Origin: Campylobacter hominis ATCC BAA-381
Lineage (GTDB): Bacteria > Campylobacterota > Campylobacteria > Campylobacterales > Campylobacteraceae
Assembly: GCF_000017585.1 (NCBI RefSeq)
Contig: NC_009714.1
Coordinates: 310,001 to 374,000 of the forward strand
Direction of reading: 5' to 3'
Length of the DNA: 64,000 nucleotides
Both the position numbers and the translations under genes were made by a program. Below are positions 18,129 through 30,174 of the stretch, piece after piece. How positions within the stretch are numbered: the stretch's first letter is position 1; each line of letters starts with the position of its first letter. Below the pieces are notes generated by a model. It had not been told where the DNA came from. It saw nothing but the letters and a program-made list of their open reading frames with translations, and searched no databases.

Positions 18129-18743
18129 TTATTTTGCCAGATTTATTGTATCGATTAGCTCTATTGCGTGCAAATTAAAATCATTTGCTATTGCTTTTTG
18201 AAATATAGGAGCGATTTCATCTATAAGACCATCTCCACTACCGAAAAATTGCTCTTCGCCGTAATTTTTTTCATTTGAACTGATATTTTTATTGTAAATC
18301 AGTTTTTGATTCTTAAAAATTTTAAGATTCAGATTGTAATTTACATAAGGTTTAGCGCTGACGTCGATTCCATCAGGGCTGTAAAATCCATAAGTGAAAT
18401 TTGTAATCTTGGGCATTATGATAAGATTATTTGAATTAAGCACATCTTGATTCGTAGTTTCGCTGATATTTGTCAGATAATTTTTAAAAAATCTTGCACT
18501 TGCACCGCTTGCAAATTTTCCAAGATTTATATCAAGACTTTTATCGTTTCCCAAATGCGAACTTGGCGCGATGTTTTGATTCAAAAAATCTTCACTGTCA
18601 ACATATATAAATGTTTTTTGAAGTGTTTTATCAATTTGCAAACTGTTATCAACAGGCGCGATTTCAGTATTTTGATTATAAATTGCTTCACTGGTGCAGC
18701 CGCATAAAAGCAGGCCGATAATTAAAATGTATAAAAATTTCAT
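18129..18743 (-). CDS. Outer-membrane-type lipoprotein, unknown function
   Basis: Starting at the ATG at 18741-18743 the protein is 204 residues: MKFLYILIIGLLLCGCTSEA is a textbook lipoprotein signal with lipobox LLLC/GC and acylated Cys near residue 16. A longer reading frame back to 18833 would run inside sodB and bury the signal, so it is rejected. AGGAAG lies 7 nt before the chosen ATG. The mature protein is Asn-rich with predicted beta-strands; no domain is recognised. It follows the sodB terminator and may be expressed by read-through or its own promoter. Confidence 0.8.
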   Translation of the reverse strand: MKFLYILIIGLLLCGCTSEAIYNQNTEIAPVDNSLQIDKTLQKTFIYVDSEDFLNQNIAPSSHLGNDKSLDINLGKFASGASARFFKNYLTNISETTNQDVLNSNNLIIMPKITNFTYGFYSPDGIDVSAKPYVNYNLNLKIFKNQKLIYNKNISSNEKNYGEEQFFGSGDGLIDEIAPIFQKAIANDFNLHAIELIDTINLAK

Positions 18744-18764
18744 AAAACTTCCTAAAAATTTGAA

Positions 18765-18787
18765 AAGCGGCGCATTTTGCGCCACTT
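18765..18787 (-). terminator. Rho-independent terminator of sodB
   Basis: An inverted repeat AAGTGGCGC / GCGCCGCTT around a short A/T loop, followed on the minus strand by TTTTC and further T-rich sequence. It starts just after the sodB stop codon and before the lipoprotein start. Confidence 0.75.
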
Positions 18788-18789
18788 GA

Positions 18790-19434
18790 TTATTTACAAC
18801 AGCACTCACATTCTTCTTTCGGATGAACTTCATTTATATAAAATTTAACCGAATTAAGTCCTTCTTTTTTAGCCCAAGTAAAAGCATCGCTTACAAATTT
18901 CCAGTTTATATTTTCATAAAATTTTTCCAAATATTCCGCTCTTGCATTTTGGAAGTCTAAATAATAAGCGTGTTCCCAAACATCAACAACCAGAAGTGGA
19001 ACTTTGTTATCTATAAACGGAGTTTCAGCGTTGCTTGTTTGAACGATTTCAAGTTTGTTATTTGTCAGATTATATACAAGCCAACACCAGCCTGAACCGA
19101 AAAGCCCTGTAGCTGTAGCTAAAAATTTACTTCTAAAATCATCAAAATTTTCATCCAAAGCCGATTTGAATTCGTCGCTCATTTTGCTTTTTTCAGCAAT
19201 ACAGTCCCAATAAAAATCGTGATTGTAAACTTGTGCGGCTTGATTAAAAAGAGCACCTTTAGCTTTGTTTATGATATCAAAAAGATTTGCATTTTTAAAC
19301 TCGCTGTCGTTTATCAAATTGTTAAGTTTTGTAACATAACCTTGATGATGCTTTCCGTAATGAAATTTACAAGTTTCCTCGCTGATTATAGCATTTTTTG
19401 AAGCCTCAAAAGGCAAAGTTCGTAATTTAAACAT
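18790..19434 (-). CDS. sodB: Iron superoxide dismutase with Cys-rich tail
   Basis: A 214-residue Fe-type SOD. Predicted metal ligands are His25 (FHYGKHHQ), His72 (VYNHDFYW), and Asp151 and His155 (DVWEHAYY). The GLFGSGWCWLV segment is typical of Fe enzymes. It disproportionates superoxide in the cytoplasm. It is normal in length except for the extreme C-terminus, HPKEECECCCK, where four of the last six residues are Cys; most SodB proteins end earlier without such a cluster. A GGAG ribosome binding site precedes the start. It is flanked by its own promoter and terminator. Confidence 0.96.
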   Translation of the reverse strand: MFKLRTLPFEASKNAIISEETCKFHYGKHHQGYVTKLNNLINDSEFKNANLFDIINKAKGALFNQAAQVYNHDFYWDCIAEKSKMSDEFKSALDENFDDFRSKFLATATGLFGSGWCWLVYNLTNNKLEIVQTSNAETPFIDNKVPLLVVDVWEHAYYLDFQNARAEYLEKFYENINWKFVSDAFTWAKKEGLNSVKFYINEVHPKEECECCCK

Positions 19435-19465
19435 TTTTTCTCCTTATTAAATAAAATTTTATAAA

Positions 19466-19471
19466 ATTATA
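19466..19471 (-). promoter_or_regulatory. -10 box of sodB promoter
   Basis: The minus strand reads GACTATATAATTTTAT with consensus TATAAT about 35 nt upstream of the start codon. No Fur-box match was firmly identified. Confidence 0.5.
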
Positions 19472-19636
19472 TAGTCAAAAATTAACTAAAGATTAAACAT
19501 TTTCGATAAATTTCATTTTCAGAATTTTAAGAATCAGAAATTATATACATTTAAATTTAATCATATTATATTTCCAAATTTCTTTTAATTTCTCTCCCTC
19601 CATACAATTTTTAATTTCCCTTTAAGCTCTTTTTTG

Positions 19637-19642
19637 TATAAT
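19637..19642 (+). promoter_or_regulatory. Probable promoter of the 23S-5S unit
   Basis: TTTTTTGTATAATTAC gives a consensus TATAAT after a T-tract, about 260 nt before the processing stem and 360 nt before mature 23S. It is the best sigma-70-like box between sodB (divergent) and the rRNA. No 16S or tRNA lies between it and 23S. Confidence 0.55.
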
Positions 19643-19808
19643 TACATTTCGCTTTTGCAAAAAAAGCAAGTTATTTAATTTATCATTGTTAAAAGTCACA
19701 ATCAAGTTTTAATAAATAAAACAATTTTACAGGAACTTGTTAAAGCTTTAAGCGGTTGATTTTAAAGCAAGTTATAAAATTCATTTGTTATCCGAATTTT
19801 ATGATAAA

Positions 19809-19860
19809 GATTAAAAAACGGACATATAAAGTTTTAAACTTATTTATATGTTTTTAATCT
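19809..19860 (+). other. Leader hairpin upstream of 23S rRNA
   Basis: An inverted repeat GATTAAAAA...ACATATAAA / TTTATATGT...TTTTAATC with a short internal insertion and an 11-nt loop. It lies in the transcribed leader before the processing stem. It could be an rRNA leader structure or an antitermination-related element; the function is not evident. Confidence 0.4.
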
Positions 19861-19900
19861 CTTTCCGTCTTAATCAAATGCTTAAATATTATAAATTATT

Positions 19901-19923
19901 TATCTTTAACAAGGAAGTGATGC
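19901..19923 (+). other. Left arm of pre-23S processing stem
   Basis: The 23 nt TATCTTTAAC-AAGGAAGTGATGC pair with 22911-22933 on the other side of 23S, all Watson-Crick except one G-U. This long-range stem is the expected RNase III substrate that releases pre-23S. It shows that transcription starts upstream of 19901. Confidence 0.85.
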
Positions 19924-19997
19924 AAATTAGAATATAAAATATTAAAATTCTAAAACAATATATAGTTTAAAAGATTTAAATCTTTATAAACTAAAAA

Positions 19998-22905
<2,908 letters not shown>

Positions 22906-22910
22906 ATTAA

Positions 22911-22933
22911 GCATCACTTCCTTGTTAAGGATA
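22911..22933 (+). other. Right arm of pre-23S processing stem
   Basis: GCATCACTTCCTTG-TTAAGGATA is the complement of 19901-19923, placed immediately after mature 23S. Confidence 0.85.
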
Positions 22934-23095
22934 AAAAACAATAACAATAAATCAAAACAATTGTTTAATTATTAAAACAGCGAATGGACTTTTAACAATA
23001 TAAAAAGCAGTGTTTAATAAGAGAATTTAAAAAGATTAAAATAATTAATAAACAGTAAAAAGCAATATAAAAACAGAATTCTTTTATTTAACATT

Positions 23096-23214
23096 GCTCC
23101 GTGACTATACAGATATGGAAACGCCTTGCTCCATTTCGAACCAAGAAGCTAAGCATATCGTGGCTGATGATACTCTGTGTTACTCGCAGTTGGAAAGTAG
23201 GTCGTTGCGGAGTG
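23096..23214 (+). rRNA. 5S ribosomal RNA
   Basis: About 119 nt beginning GCTCCGTGACTATACAG and ending TGCGGAGTG, which pair as helix I. The central GGAAACGCCTTGCTCCAT and AAGCTAAGC stretches are typical of Campylobacter 5S. It follows 23S by about 190 nt. Confidence 0.92.
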
Positions 23215-24532
23215 TGTTAATACTAAAAATCCGAATATTAGTAAATAGCTTCTTCCGATACATTTATTTCATTGAAAATAATTAAAATTTTAAAGATATT
23301 TAAATCCCTTATGGCCTTAATGAATTTTTGCTTTTCTTATTGTATTTGTTAGTGATATTCCTTAATTTATACAAGATTAAAAGTAATACTTCTAAAATAG
23401 CATTGCAATTCAGGTAACGGTGTCAGGTTTTTAAAATTTTATATCTTTTATCTTTTTTTATTTTCGTAAACGTTTCAGTAGAAAATAAAATATCGTATTT
23501 TATTTTTAATTTATATCTTTTATTTGTTTATTATCACAATAAAACGTATTTAACAAATAGACTTTATAAATTAATATTAATCTATTTTAATCTGATAATA
23601 GAATTATAAAGATTTTATTTAAACTCTCTTTTCCGATAATAAAATATATTAAATTTTTAAAAGGATAAATATAAAATATTTAAAAACCGCTATAATTTTT
23701 TACATTGTAAAATATAAATTTAAGAAGCCATGCTTTATAACTGAAATGGTTAATGTTAAAAATATGTAGTGAAATATTAAAATATGAATATATTATCCGT
23801 ATAAAAGCAATATGAAATAAAGCTGTTTTATCTCCAATACAAGATTATAATTTATATTATAAAACTTATAATAATTCAAATAATACTCACAATGTATAAT
23901 AAAATTATAAAGCCGTGTAAATAAAAAATAAAAAACACCAAAGAAAAAACATAAAAACGTATATACAAAATAAGTAATCGATCAACAAAATAAAGCGGAT
24001 AAAAAGCAGTTAAAGTAAAATATGAAGTTTAATAAAAAAATAATCAAAGATGTAATTTAAACAAATAACAACGGATAATTATTTATTATGTAATTTGCTA
24101 TGTTTTTAATTAGTAAAGCGGTATTTATTATTTAAAATAGATTAAAATTTATGTAATTATAGTGAAGTTTTATAAAAATTATACACTTTTATTTAAATAT
24201 AATAAAAATTAATGAATTATAGTCAAAAACATTAAAATATTGTTTTATGTAATTAAAGGTAAAATTTTAACATTAATTTGTTTAATTATATAAGAAGTCC
24301 AATTTGTAAATTTAAAATGATATATAAATAAATTTAGCTGCAAATAACTATTATTTTATACGACATGAAAAATTGTATGAAAGTGGATTATTGATGATGA
24401 AACTGCAGAAAAGATAGTGAGCCGGACAGATTTAAAGGAAAATGTAAAAAGATTTAAAATTTAGCAAAATTTTATTTTACTAAATAATTTTTATATGATG
24501 GGAAATCAAAATTTAAAATTAATTAATTACTT
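23215..24532. other. 1.3-kb gene-free AT-rich region after 5S
   Basis: Composition is extremely A/T-rich with stops in all frames. No tRNA, rRNA or convincing hairpin terminator was recognised. A few degenerate TATAAT-like boxes occur, as expected by chance. The MFS gene converges on it from the right. Confidence 0.6.
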
Positions 24533-25645
24533 TTAAAAAATTTTCTTTCTAAAAATAACTACAAAAATGAGTACAACAAAAAGCCAGACGGACATTAAAA
24601 AATACATATTTTTATATCCTAGAAATTGTGAAATTATTCCGGATATTATCATTCCTATAAAAATTCCACTATCAAATCCTACAAAAAATGTAGCATTCGC
24701 AGCTGCTAAATTGGAAGATCTTTTAATTGCCATAGTTTGAAAGCTTGCAATCAAAGCACCGCTTCCTAATGCGTAAAATAGAGCTGAGACAATTATAAAT
24801 TTTTCGTCCCACGCATTACATAAAAATAAAAATGATACACAAAGTCCTAAAAATCCTATCATACTAATGCCGAAAAAGCCTTTTTTATCAACCGCAAATC
24901 CAAAAAGCGGTCTTAAAATTATTAAAGCGAGAGCTGCAACCGCAAAGAAAATGCCTATGTTTGAGACATTTATCTCTTTTGCAAAAAGCACGATAAATGA
25001 AATTATGCCGCCATAAGCGCTATTTGCGCAAAGCATCAAAAAAGCCGGTATCAGAGCATTTTTTTCTAAAAATAGACTTTTTGCATCACTGTGTCGTTTT
25101 ATATCGTGCATAAAAAATGATATCACAATCGCTGCAAGAATAGATGCCGATGAACTCAAAACCACCGCATTAAAACCGAAATGTTTATAAATTTCAATTG
25201 CTAAAATCGGCGCCAGCATCATTGTAAGACTTGGAGCAATGCTAAAAAAGCCGATTCCGCTTCCTAAATGTTTTTTCGGGATAATATCCGTTGCGATTGT
25301 ATTGCAAGCCGTATTGGATGCGCCCCAGCCCATTCCATGAACAAATCTTAAAATCAAAAATAGCCATAACGGAAGCGTGAAAAAATAACAAAGTGTAGCT
25401 ATAAAAAAAATTGCTGTAAAAAAATAAAAAGTACCAAAACGGCTGAATATACCTAAAAGTTTGCCGCTAAATGGGCGCGCGAAAATTGCAGCCAGTGTAA
25501 AAGTCGCATTTATGATACCTATCATAAAATCGCTTGTATCAAAGCTTTTAAGGTATAGTGGCAAAACTTGAAGTAAAGAAGTAAAACTAAAAAACAGCAA
25601 AAACGTGCTTAACGTTAAAATTCCTAAATTTTGTTTCCAACTCAT
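24533..25645 (-). CDS. MFS transporter
   Basis: A 370-residue protein with about twelve TM helices. The loop 2-3 region carries FARPFSGKLLGIFSRFG, a variant of MFS motif A, and the central helices carry RFVHGMGWGASNTACNTIA, resembling the drug-efflux (motif C-like) segment. The second half repeats motif A (LRPLFGFAVDKKG). The substrate is unknown. It shares one base with the upstream NSS transporter gene and is therefore second in a two-gene operon; a common physiological role is possible but unproven. Confidence 0.88.
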   Translation of the reverse strand: MSWKQNLGILTLSTFLLFFSFTSLLQVLPLYLKSFDTSDFMIGIINATFTLAAIFARPFSGKLLGIFSRFGTFYFFTAIFFIATLCYFFTLPLWLFLILRFVHGMGWGASNTACNTIATDIIPKKHLGSGIGFFSIAPSLTMMLAPILAIEIYKHFGFNAVVLSSSASILAAIVISFFMHDIKRHSDAKSLFLEKNALIPAFLMLCANSAYGGIISFIVLFAKEINVSNIGIFFAVAALALIILRPLFGFAVDKKGFFGISMIGFLGLCVSFLFLCNAWDEKFIIVSALFYALGSGALIASFQTMAIKRSSNLAAANATFFVGFDSGIFIGMIISGIISQFLGYKNMYFLMSVWLFVVLIFVVIFRKKIF

Positions 25646-26961
25646 TAAAATGCGATTTGTTTAAATAACGCGATTAGGCACAAAATCAAACTCATCGGAA
25701 CAAAGACAAATTTACCGATAAAATGCCAAATATTTCCGTAAATTTTATCGCTTCCTGTATTTATTTCTTCTAAAAGCTCTTTTTTAGGCAAAATCCAAAA
25801 CCACGAAACAGCGCCTATAACTGCGCCGATTGGAATTATATATATAGAAACTAAATCCATCCAAGGTCCCCACGAGCTGATTTTCTCCATATTTACACCG
25901 ATTCCGAAACTTATTACGCATAAAATAATAAGCATCATTGTGCGAGAAATTTGCGGAAATTTATGCATTACGCTTTCGGCTACAACTTCAAACATATTTT
26001 GAAGTGATGTAATTCCACCAAAAATTACGGCTGTAAATAGAATAATCGCAAAAATTTGACCTCCCGGCATATCTTGTAAAATTTTAGGCAAAGTCACAAA
26101 AAGAAGTCCAGGACCTCCTGCTTGTTTCATTCCATAAGCAAAAACAGCCGGAATTATAACTAGTGCTGCCACAAGTGCGGCAACCGTATCAAAAAAAGCC
26201 GTTTTCTTGGCGCTATCTATGATATCTTCATCTTTTGCAAGATAAGCGCCATATACAATCATTCCAGAACCAGTAATTGAAAGTGAGAAAAATGCTTGTC
26301 CCATTGCGCTTACCCATACCATAGGATCTTTAAGTTTGCTCCAATCGGCTGAAAACAAAAATTTATATCCTTCAAAGGCTCCATCAAGTGTAGCTACGCG
26401 AATTGCCAATATAAAAAATAGAATGAAAAATAGCGGCATCATAATTTTATTTGTTTTTTCTATACTTTTTGCACCGAAAAACAGTGTTAAAAGTGTGCCT
26501 ACGATAATTATCAAATGATACCAGACAACCGAATAGTTTTCCTTTATAGCAAAATTCTCAAACCACGTCGAAGTATCCACGCTCATAAGAGAGCCTGTGA
26601 GCGCCTCAAAAAGCGCTTTAAAAACGTAGGCTATAATTACAGCATATCCTATTGCTATACAGATTGACCCTGCAAGCGGAAGCCAGCCTATAGCTTTGCC
26701 GATTTTATTTAAACCGCGACTTTTCCAAGCATATTCATAAGCGCCAAGAGTTCCGGTTTTTGCGCGTCTTCCGATAGCATATTCGGCCGATAAACCGCAA
26801 AAAGCAAAAATTGCTATAAAAAATATATAAATCAGCAAAAAAGCTCCGCCGCCATTTTGATGGACTTTATATGGGAAACCCCAAACATTTGCCATTCCAA
26901 CGGCAGATCCAACGCAAGCTAATATAAACATCCAACGAGATGAAAAACTTTTATGGCTCAT
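25645..26961 (-). CDS. Sodium-dependent transporter, NSS/SNF family
   Basis: A 438-residue LeuT-fold symporter with about eleven TM helices. The opening SSRWMFILACVGSAVGMANVWGFPY contains the unwound TM1 motif that binds Na+ and substrate, and TM6 has the SLSITGSGMIVYGAY segment. Bacterial homologues transport amino acids with Na+. The short N-terminus and missing TM12 are normal for the prokaryotic subgroup. The substrate cannot be deduced. First gene of a pair with the MFS transporter. Confidence 0.92.
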   Translation of the reverse strand: MSHKSFSSRWMFILACVGSAVGMANVWGFPYKVHQNGGGAFLLIYIFFIAIFAFCGLSAEYAIGRRAKTGTLGAYEYAWKSRGLNKIGKAIGWLPLAGSICIAIGYAVIIAYVFKALFEALTGSLMSVDTSTWFENFAIKENYSVVWYHLIIIVGTLLTLFFGAKSIEKTNKIMMPLFFILFFILAIRVATLDGAFEGYKFLFSADWSKLKDPMVWVSAMGQAFFSLSITGSGMIVYGAYLAKDEDIIDSAKKTAFFDTVAALVAALVIIPAVFAYGMKQAGGPGLLFVTLPKILQDMPGGQIFAIILFTAVIFGGITSLQNMFEVVAESVMHKFPQISRTMMLIILCVISFGIGVNMEKISSWGPWMDLVSIYIIPIGAVIGAVSWFWILPKKELLEEINTGSDKIYGNIWHFIGKFVFVPMSLILCLIALFKQIAF

Positions 26962-27204
26962 CTTATTCCTTCTTGTTTAAAATTTATAAAAAAATATAAA
27001 TTTAAAAAATTTCATTTTGTAGTTTATTTAAAAATTTATCAAAAACATACAAAATTTATTTAATAAATCTCATCACCATTTAAAATTTCAATTAGACAAA
27101 ATTTTTAAATTTTATAATTTATGTTGCGAAAACTTTGATTTAAAATCAAAATAGCGATCAAATTTAAAATTACAACAAATTTCAAAAAAATTTGCCACAA
27201 TGTT

Positions 27205-27741
27205 TTAATTGCACTCTTGAATAGCTTCTTTTAGATTTATGACATATCCTTCGCTATCGGTTATTAAAATTCTATCGCAACAATCCAGTTTCGGCACGCT
27301 TTCGCAGTTGCCATCTTCGCATTTTTGCTCATATTTTCCGCTTTCTTTGCAATTTTTCCATATATATCTGTTTGCGCCGTTTTCATCCTGTATAACTTTA
27401 TTCGGTGCGCCCCAAAGTGAAGTTATTGTGGTTATTTTATACATTCCGCTTTGTTCTTTTGTGGCATTATGCTCTTCAAACGATTGTGTAGCATTGTTTT
27501 CTACGGTTCCGGGGATATCGTTTTCTATCATTACAAAATCTCCGTTATCATCACTGTTTTGTTCTATTTGAGTCGTTTGATTATTTGTGTTTTGCGGCTT
27601 TATAGATCCTGGAACCGCAACATTTCTATCAACTTTAATTTTGTTGTTTGTATTGTCCGGTTTATTTAAGATATTCCAATTCGTGTAAGTACATCCTACG
27701 AATAAAAGGGCTAAAAATACCGTTAAAATGTTTTTTTTCAT
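27205..27741 (-). CDS. Lipoprotein with Asn/Gln-rich linker, unknown function
   Basis: A 178-residue protein. Residues 1-17 (MKKNILTVFLALLFVGC) form a lipoprotein signal with lipobox LFVG/C at Cys17. Then comes a long low-complexity Asn/Thr/Gln/Asp stretch (about 25-95) and a C-terminal domain (about 96-178) with six Cys, starting KITTITSLWGAPNKVIQDE and including EQKCEDGNCESVPKLDCCDR. The C-terminal WGxPxxxxxxxxGxxxYxW pattern recalls small outer-membrane lipoproteins of the SmpA/OmlA type; this is tentative. No operon partner: it is divergent from the cytochrome peroxidase gene. Confidence 0.75.
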   Translation of the reverse strand: MKKNILTVFLALLFVGCTYTNWNILNKPDNTNNKIKVDRNVAVPGSIKPQNTNNQTTQIEQNSDDNGDFVMIENDIPGTVENNATQSFEEHNATKEQSGMYKITTITSLWGAPNKVIQDENGANRYIWKNCKESGKYEQKCEDGNCESVPKLDCCDRILITDSEGYVINLKEAIQECN

Positions 27742-27930
27742 TTATTAAGCCTTTCTGCGATTTAAAAATTTGATTATAATATCAAAAAAATATTAAAAAT
27801 TTGCTTTTGCAGTTATTTGTTATAAATAATTTTTAATAATTTTTTTCTTTTAAAGTATTTTTTATTTAAGTTTAGTTAAAATTCAGTTTACCTTATATAG
27901 AGAAGGAAAATTAGACGAAAGGATATTAAA

Positions 27931-28971
27931 ATGAAAATCACAACGATTTTTTTAGGCTCAGCTTTAGTTACAAGCTCTCTTTTTGCGGCTGATAATTTAG
28001 CTAAAGCAGCTAAAGACGCGGGACTTATTGCACTTCCTACAAATCAAGCAGCTCTTGCTAAACTTGCGGAAGAGACAGCAATTGACGCAAAAGATTTTCC
28101 AAGCACACCTGAAAGAGTTGAACTTGGTAAAAAATTATTTTTTGAACCTTTGCTTTCAAAAAGTGGAATTATATCATGTAATACCTGTCACAATTTAGCT
28201 CGTGGCGGTGTAGATGGAATTCCTGCTTCTACAGGCCACAAATGGACACCAAACCCTCACCATGTAAATGCGCCTACCGTTTATAACTCGGTATTCAATA
28301 CTGTTCAATTTTGGGATGGAAGAGCTGCTCACCTTGCAGCGCAAGCACAAGGTCCTATGACAGCTGATCCTGAAATGGCTTCGTCTCCTAAACTTGTTGA
28401 AGATAGAATAAACTCAATGCCGGGATATGTAGAAGAATTTAAAAAAGCTTGGGGCGATCAAAAAATAACATTTGAACTTATTACAGGAACAATTGGAATT
28501 TTTGAAAGAACTTTAAACACTCCTAGCAGATTTGATGAATTTTTGGCAGGCAAATCAGATGCTTTAAATGCTGAGGAAAAAGCAGGTCTAAAATTATTTA
28601 TCGATAAGGGCTGTACAACTTGCCATATCGGCATAAATTTAGGCGGAACAATGCAACCGTTTGAAGTTGTTAAAAAATACAAATTCGCGAATGTAGGAGA
28701 TTTCAAAGGCGATGCAAACGGCTTGGTTAAAACTCCTGTTTTAAGAAACGTAGAATTGACTGCTCCATATTTCCATAACGGTGCTATTTGGAAATTAACA
28801 GATGCGATAAAAGAAATGGGAAGTATTCAACTTGGTATAGATATTTCTGATAAAGATGCAAAAAGTATAGCTACTTTCTTTAAATCTTTGACAGGTAAAA
28901 TGCCTGAGGTTGTTTATCCTATACTTCCTGCTCAAAGTGAATCTACGCCAATTCCTGCGCTTGATTACTAA
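27931..28971 (+). CDS. Di-heme cytochrome c peroxidase
   Basis: A 346-residue periplasmic enzyme with a signal peptide (1-20, ending FAA/DNL). Two c-type heme sites are at CNTCH (83-87, low-potential, peroxidatic) and CTTCH (228-232, electron entry). The distal Met/His-rich segment GPMTADPEMA and the C-terminal TPVLRNVELTAPYFHNG are typical of bacterial CcpA/MacA. It reduces H2O2 using electrons from cytochrome c. Campylobacter usually has two paralogues; which one this is cannot be said. AAAGGA precedes the ATG and a strong terminator follows, so it is monocistronic. Confidence 0.95.
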   Translation: MKITTIFLGSALVTSSLFAADNLAKAAKDAGLIALPTNQAALAKLAEETAIDAKDFPSTPERVELGKKLFFEPLLSKSGIISCNTCHNLARGGVDGIPASTGHKWTPNPHHVNAPTVYNSVFNTVQFWDGRAAHLAAQAQGPMTADPEMASSPKLVEDRINSMPGYVEEFKKAWGDQKITFELITGTIGIFERTLNTPSRFDEFLAGKSDALNAEEKAGLKLFIDKGCTTCHIGINLGGTMQPFEVVKKYKFANVGDFKGDANGLVKTPVLRNVELTAPYFHNGAIWKLTDAIKEMGSIQLGIDISDKDAKSIATFFKSLTGKMPEVVYPILPAQSESTPIPALDY

Positions 28972-28975
28972 TCTT

Positions 28976-29006
28976 GTTTTCCCACATTTTGTGGGAAAAC
29001 CTTTTT
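28976..29006 (+). terminator. Rho-independent terminator of cytochrome c peroxidase
   Basis: An 11-bp perfect stem GTTTTCCCACA / TGTGGGAAAAC around a 3-nt loop, then CTTTTT. It starts 5 nt after the stop codon and is the clearest terminator in the window. Confidence 0.9.
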
Positions 29007-29187
29007 AACATTAAAATTTAAATTATTTGAAATGAGCTGATAGAATTTTATTCCCATTAAATTCTTACCACTTAAAATATTATTAAAATTTAGAATTTTA
29101 AAATAATAAATTTTAAAAATTAAATTTATTACCGTTAAAAAATATAAATTCTCGGCTATTTTTTTAAAATTTTTATAATAGAAAAAT
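29007..29187. other. AT-rich convergent intergenic region
   Basis: Short A/T-rich spacer between the peroxidase terminator and the holA stop. Nothing else recognised. Confidence 0.5.
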
Positions 29188-30174
29188 TTATTTTTGTATT
29201 AAAATTCTTTGAAGTTCCAAAAGTTTTGCAAGTAAAAATGTCTGTTTGTCAATATTTTGTTCGGTTTTTAAGCTGAATTCCGTTTCGTTTAAATGTTTAA
29301 AAATTTCAAAGAATTTTTTTGTTGATATTTCGCCTGCTCTTCTTTTTAAAGTTTGTTGAATATTCCTAGGCGGCGTGTATCCGAAAATAGCTTTAAAATC
29401 AAAATTTCCGTAAATTTTTGCGTAACTATGAATTTTGAAAATTTTAAAAATTGAGCGATAAAAAAAGTTTATGAATTCCATTTCATCATAGCTACCGCTT
29501 TTTGTATAAAGAAAAAAATCATCTCTAAAATCTTTTTTATCCAAAATTTTTTCAAAAAGGTCTTCAAAACTGACTTCGCTTAGTCCGGAAACAATTTTAT
29601 TGACATTTTCCAAACTGATTTCTATACCAAGACGTGCGAATTTTTCTATTTCATTTGCACAAAGACTTAAATTTTCGTTGTGAATTTGATAAATTCGTAA
29701 AAGCGCGGCATCGTTGTTGGCCATTATTTTGCACATTTTACATTTATTTTCAAGCAAATTCAGTGCTTCTCTTTGTGAGTTAGGTTTAAAAAATCTTACT
29801 TCGTTTTTATTAAAAAGTGCTGTGAAATCTTTTGCCACAGAGCTGTATCCATCCTCATCAAGCTCGTAGATAAAGTGATTTAATTCATCTTTTTGCGTCA
29901 TTGAGATCAGGTTTTTAATCTCTTTTTTATTAAGAGTTTTGTTAGTTTTTATATAAAGTGTGTTTTTGCCGCCGAATAGACTTGGCTCGAAAAAACTGAC
30001 TGCTTTATCGTAATCGTAATCATCAAAATACATACTTGTTAAATTTTCACAGCCAAAATATGAGATTAAAATTTTTGCATAAAGTTCGTTTTGAAATTCG
30101 TCAATTCCTCTTAAAAGTATATAATTTGGCACTTTTTTTGCAAAAATCAGCCCTTCAAGTTCATTTCTATACAT
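29188..30174 (-). CDS. holA: DNA polymerase III subunit delta
   Basis: A 328-residue protein of the usual length. The N-terminal part (YILLRGIDEFQNELYAKIL; about residues 18-36) is the degenerate, P-loop-less AAA+ domain of HolA, and the C-terminal helical collar domain follows. It is the clamp-loader wrench that opens the beta clamp during replication. Sequence is diverged, as usual in Campylobacter. It overlaps the end of rnr by 8 nt; the rnr-holA pairing is conserved in C. jejuni and supports the call. Confidence 0.85.
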   Translation of the reverse strand: MYRNELEGLIFAKKVPNYILLRGIDEFQNELYAKILISYFGCENLTSMYFDDYDYDKAVSFFEPSLFGGKNTLYIKTNKTLNKKEIKNLISMTQKDELNHFIYELDEDGYSSVAKDFTALFNKNEVRFFKPNSQREALNLLENKCKMCKIMANNDAALLRIYQIHNENLSLCANEIEKFARLGIEISLENVNKIVSGLSEVSFEDLFEKILDKKDFRDDFFLYTKSGSYDEMEFINFFYRSIFKIFKIHSYAKIYGNFDFKAIFGYTPPRNIQQTLKRRAGEISTKKFFEIFKHLNETEFSLKTEQNIDKQTFLLAKLLELQRILIQK

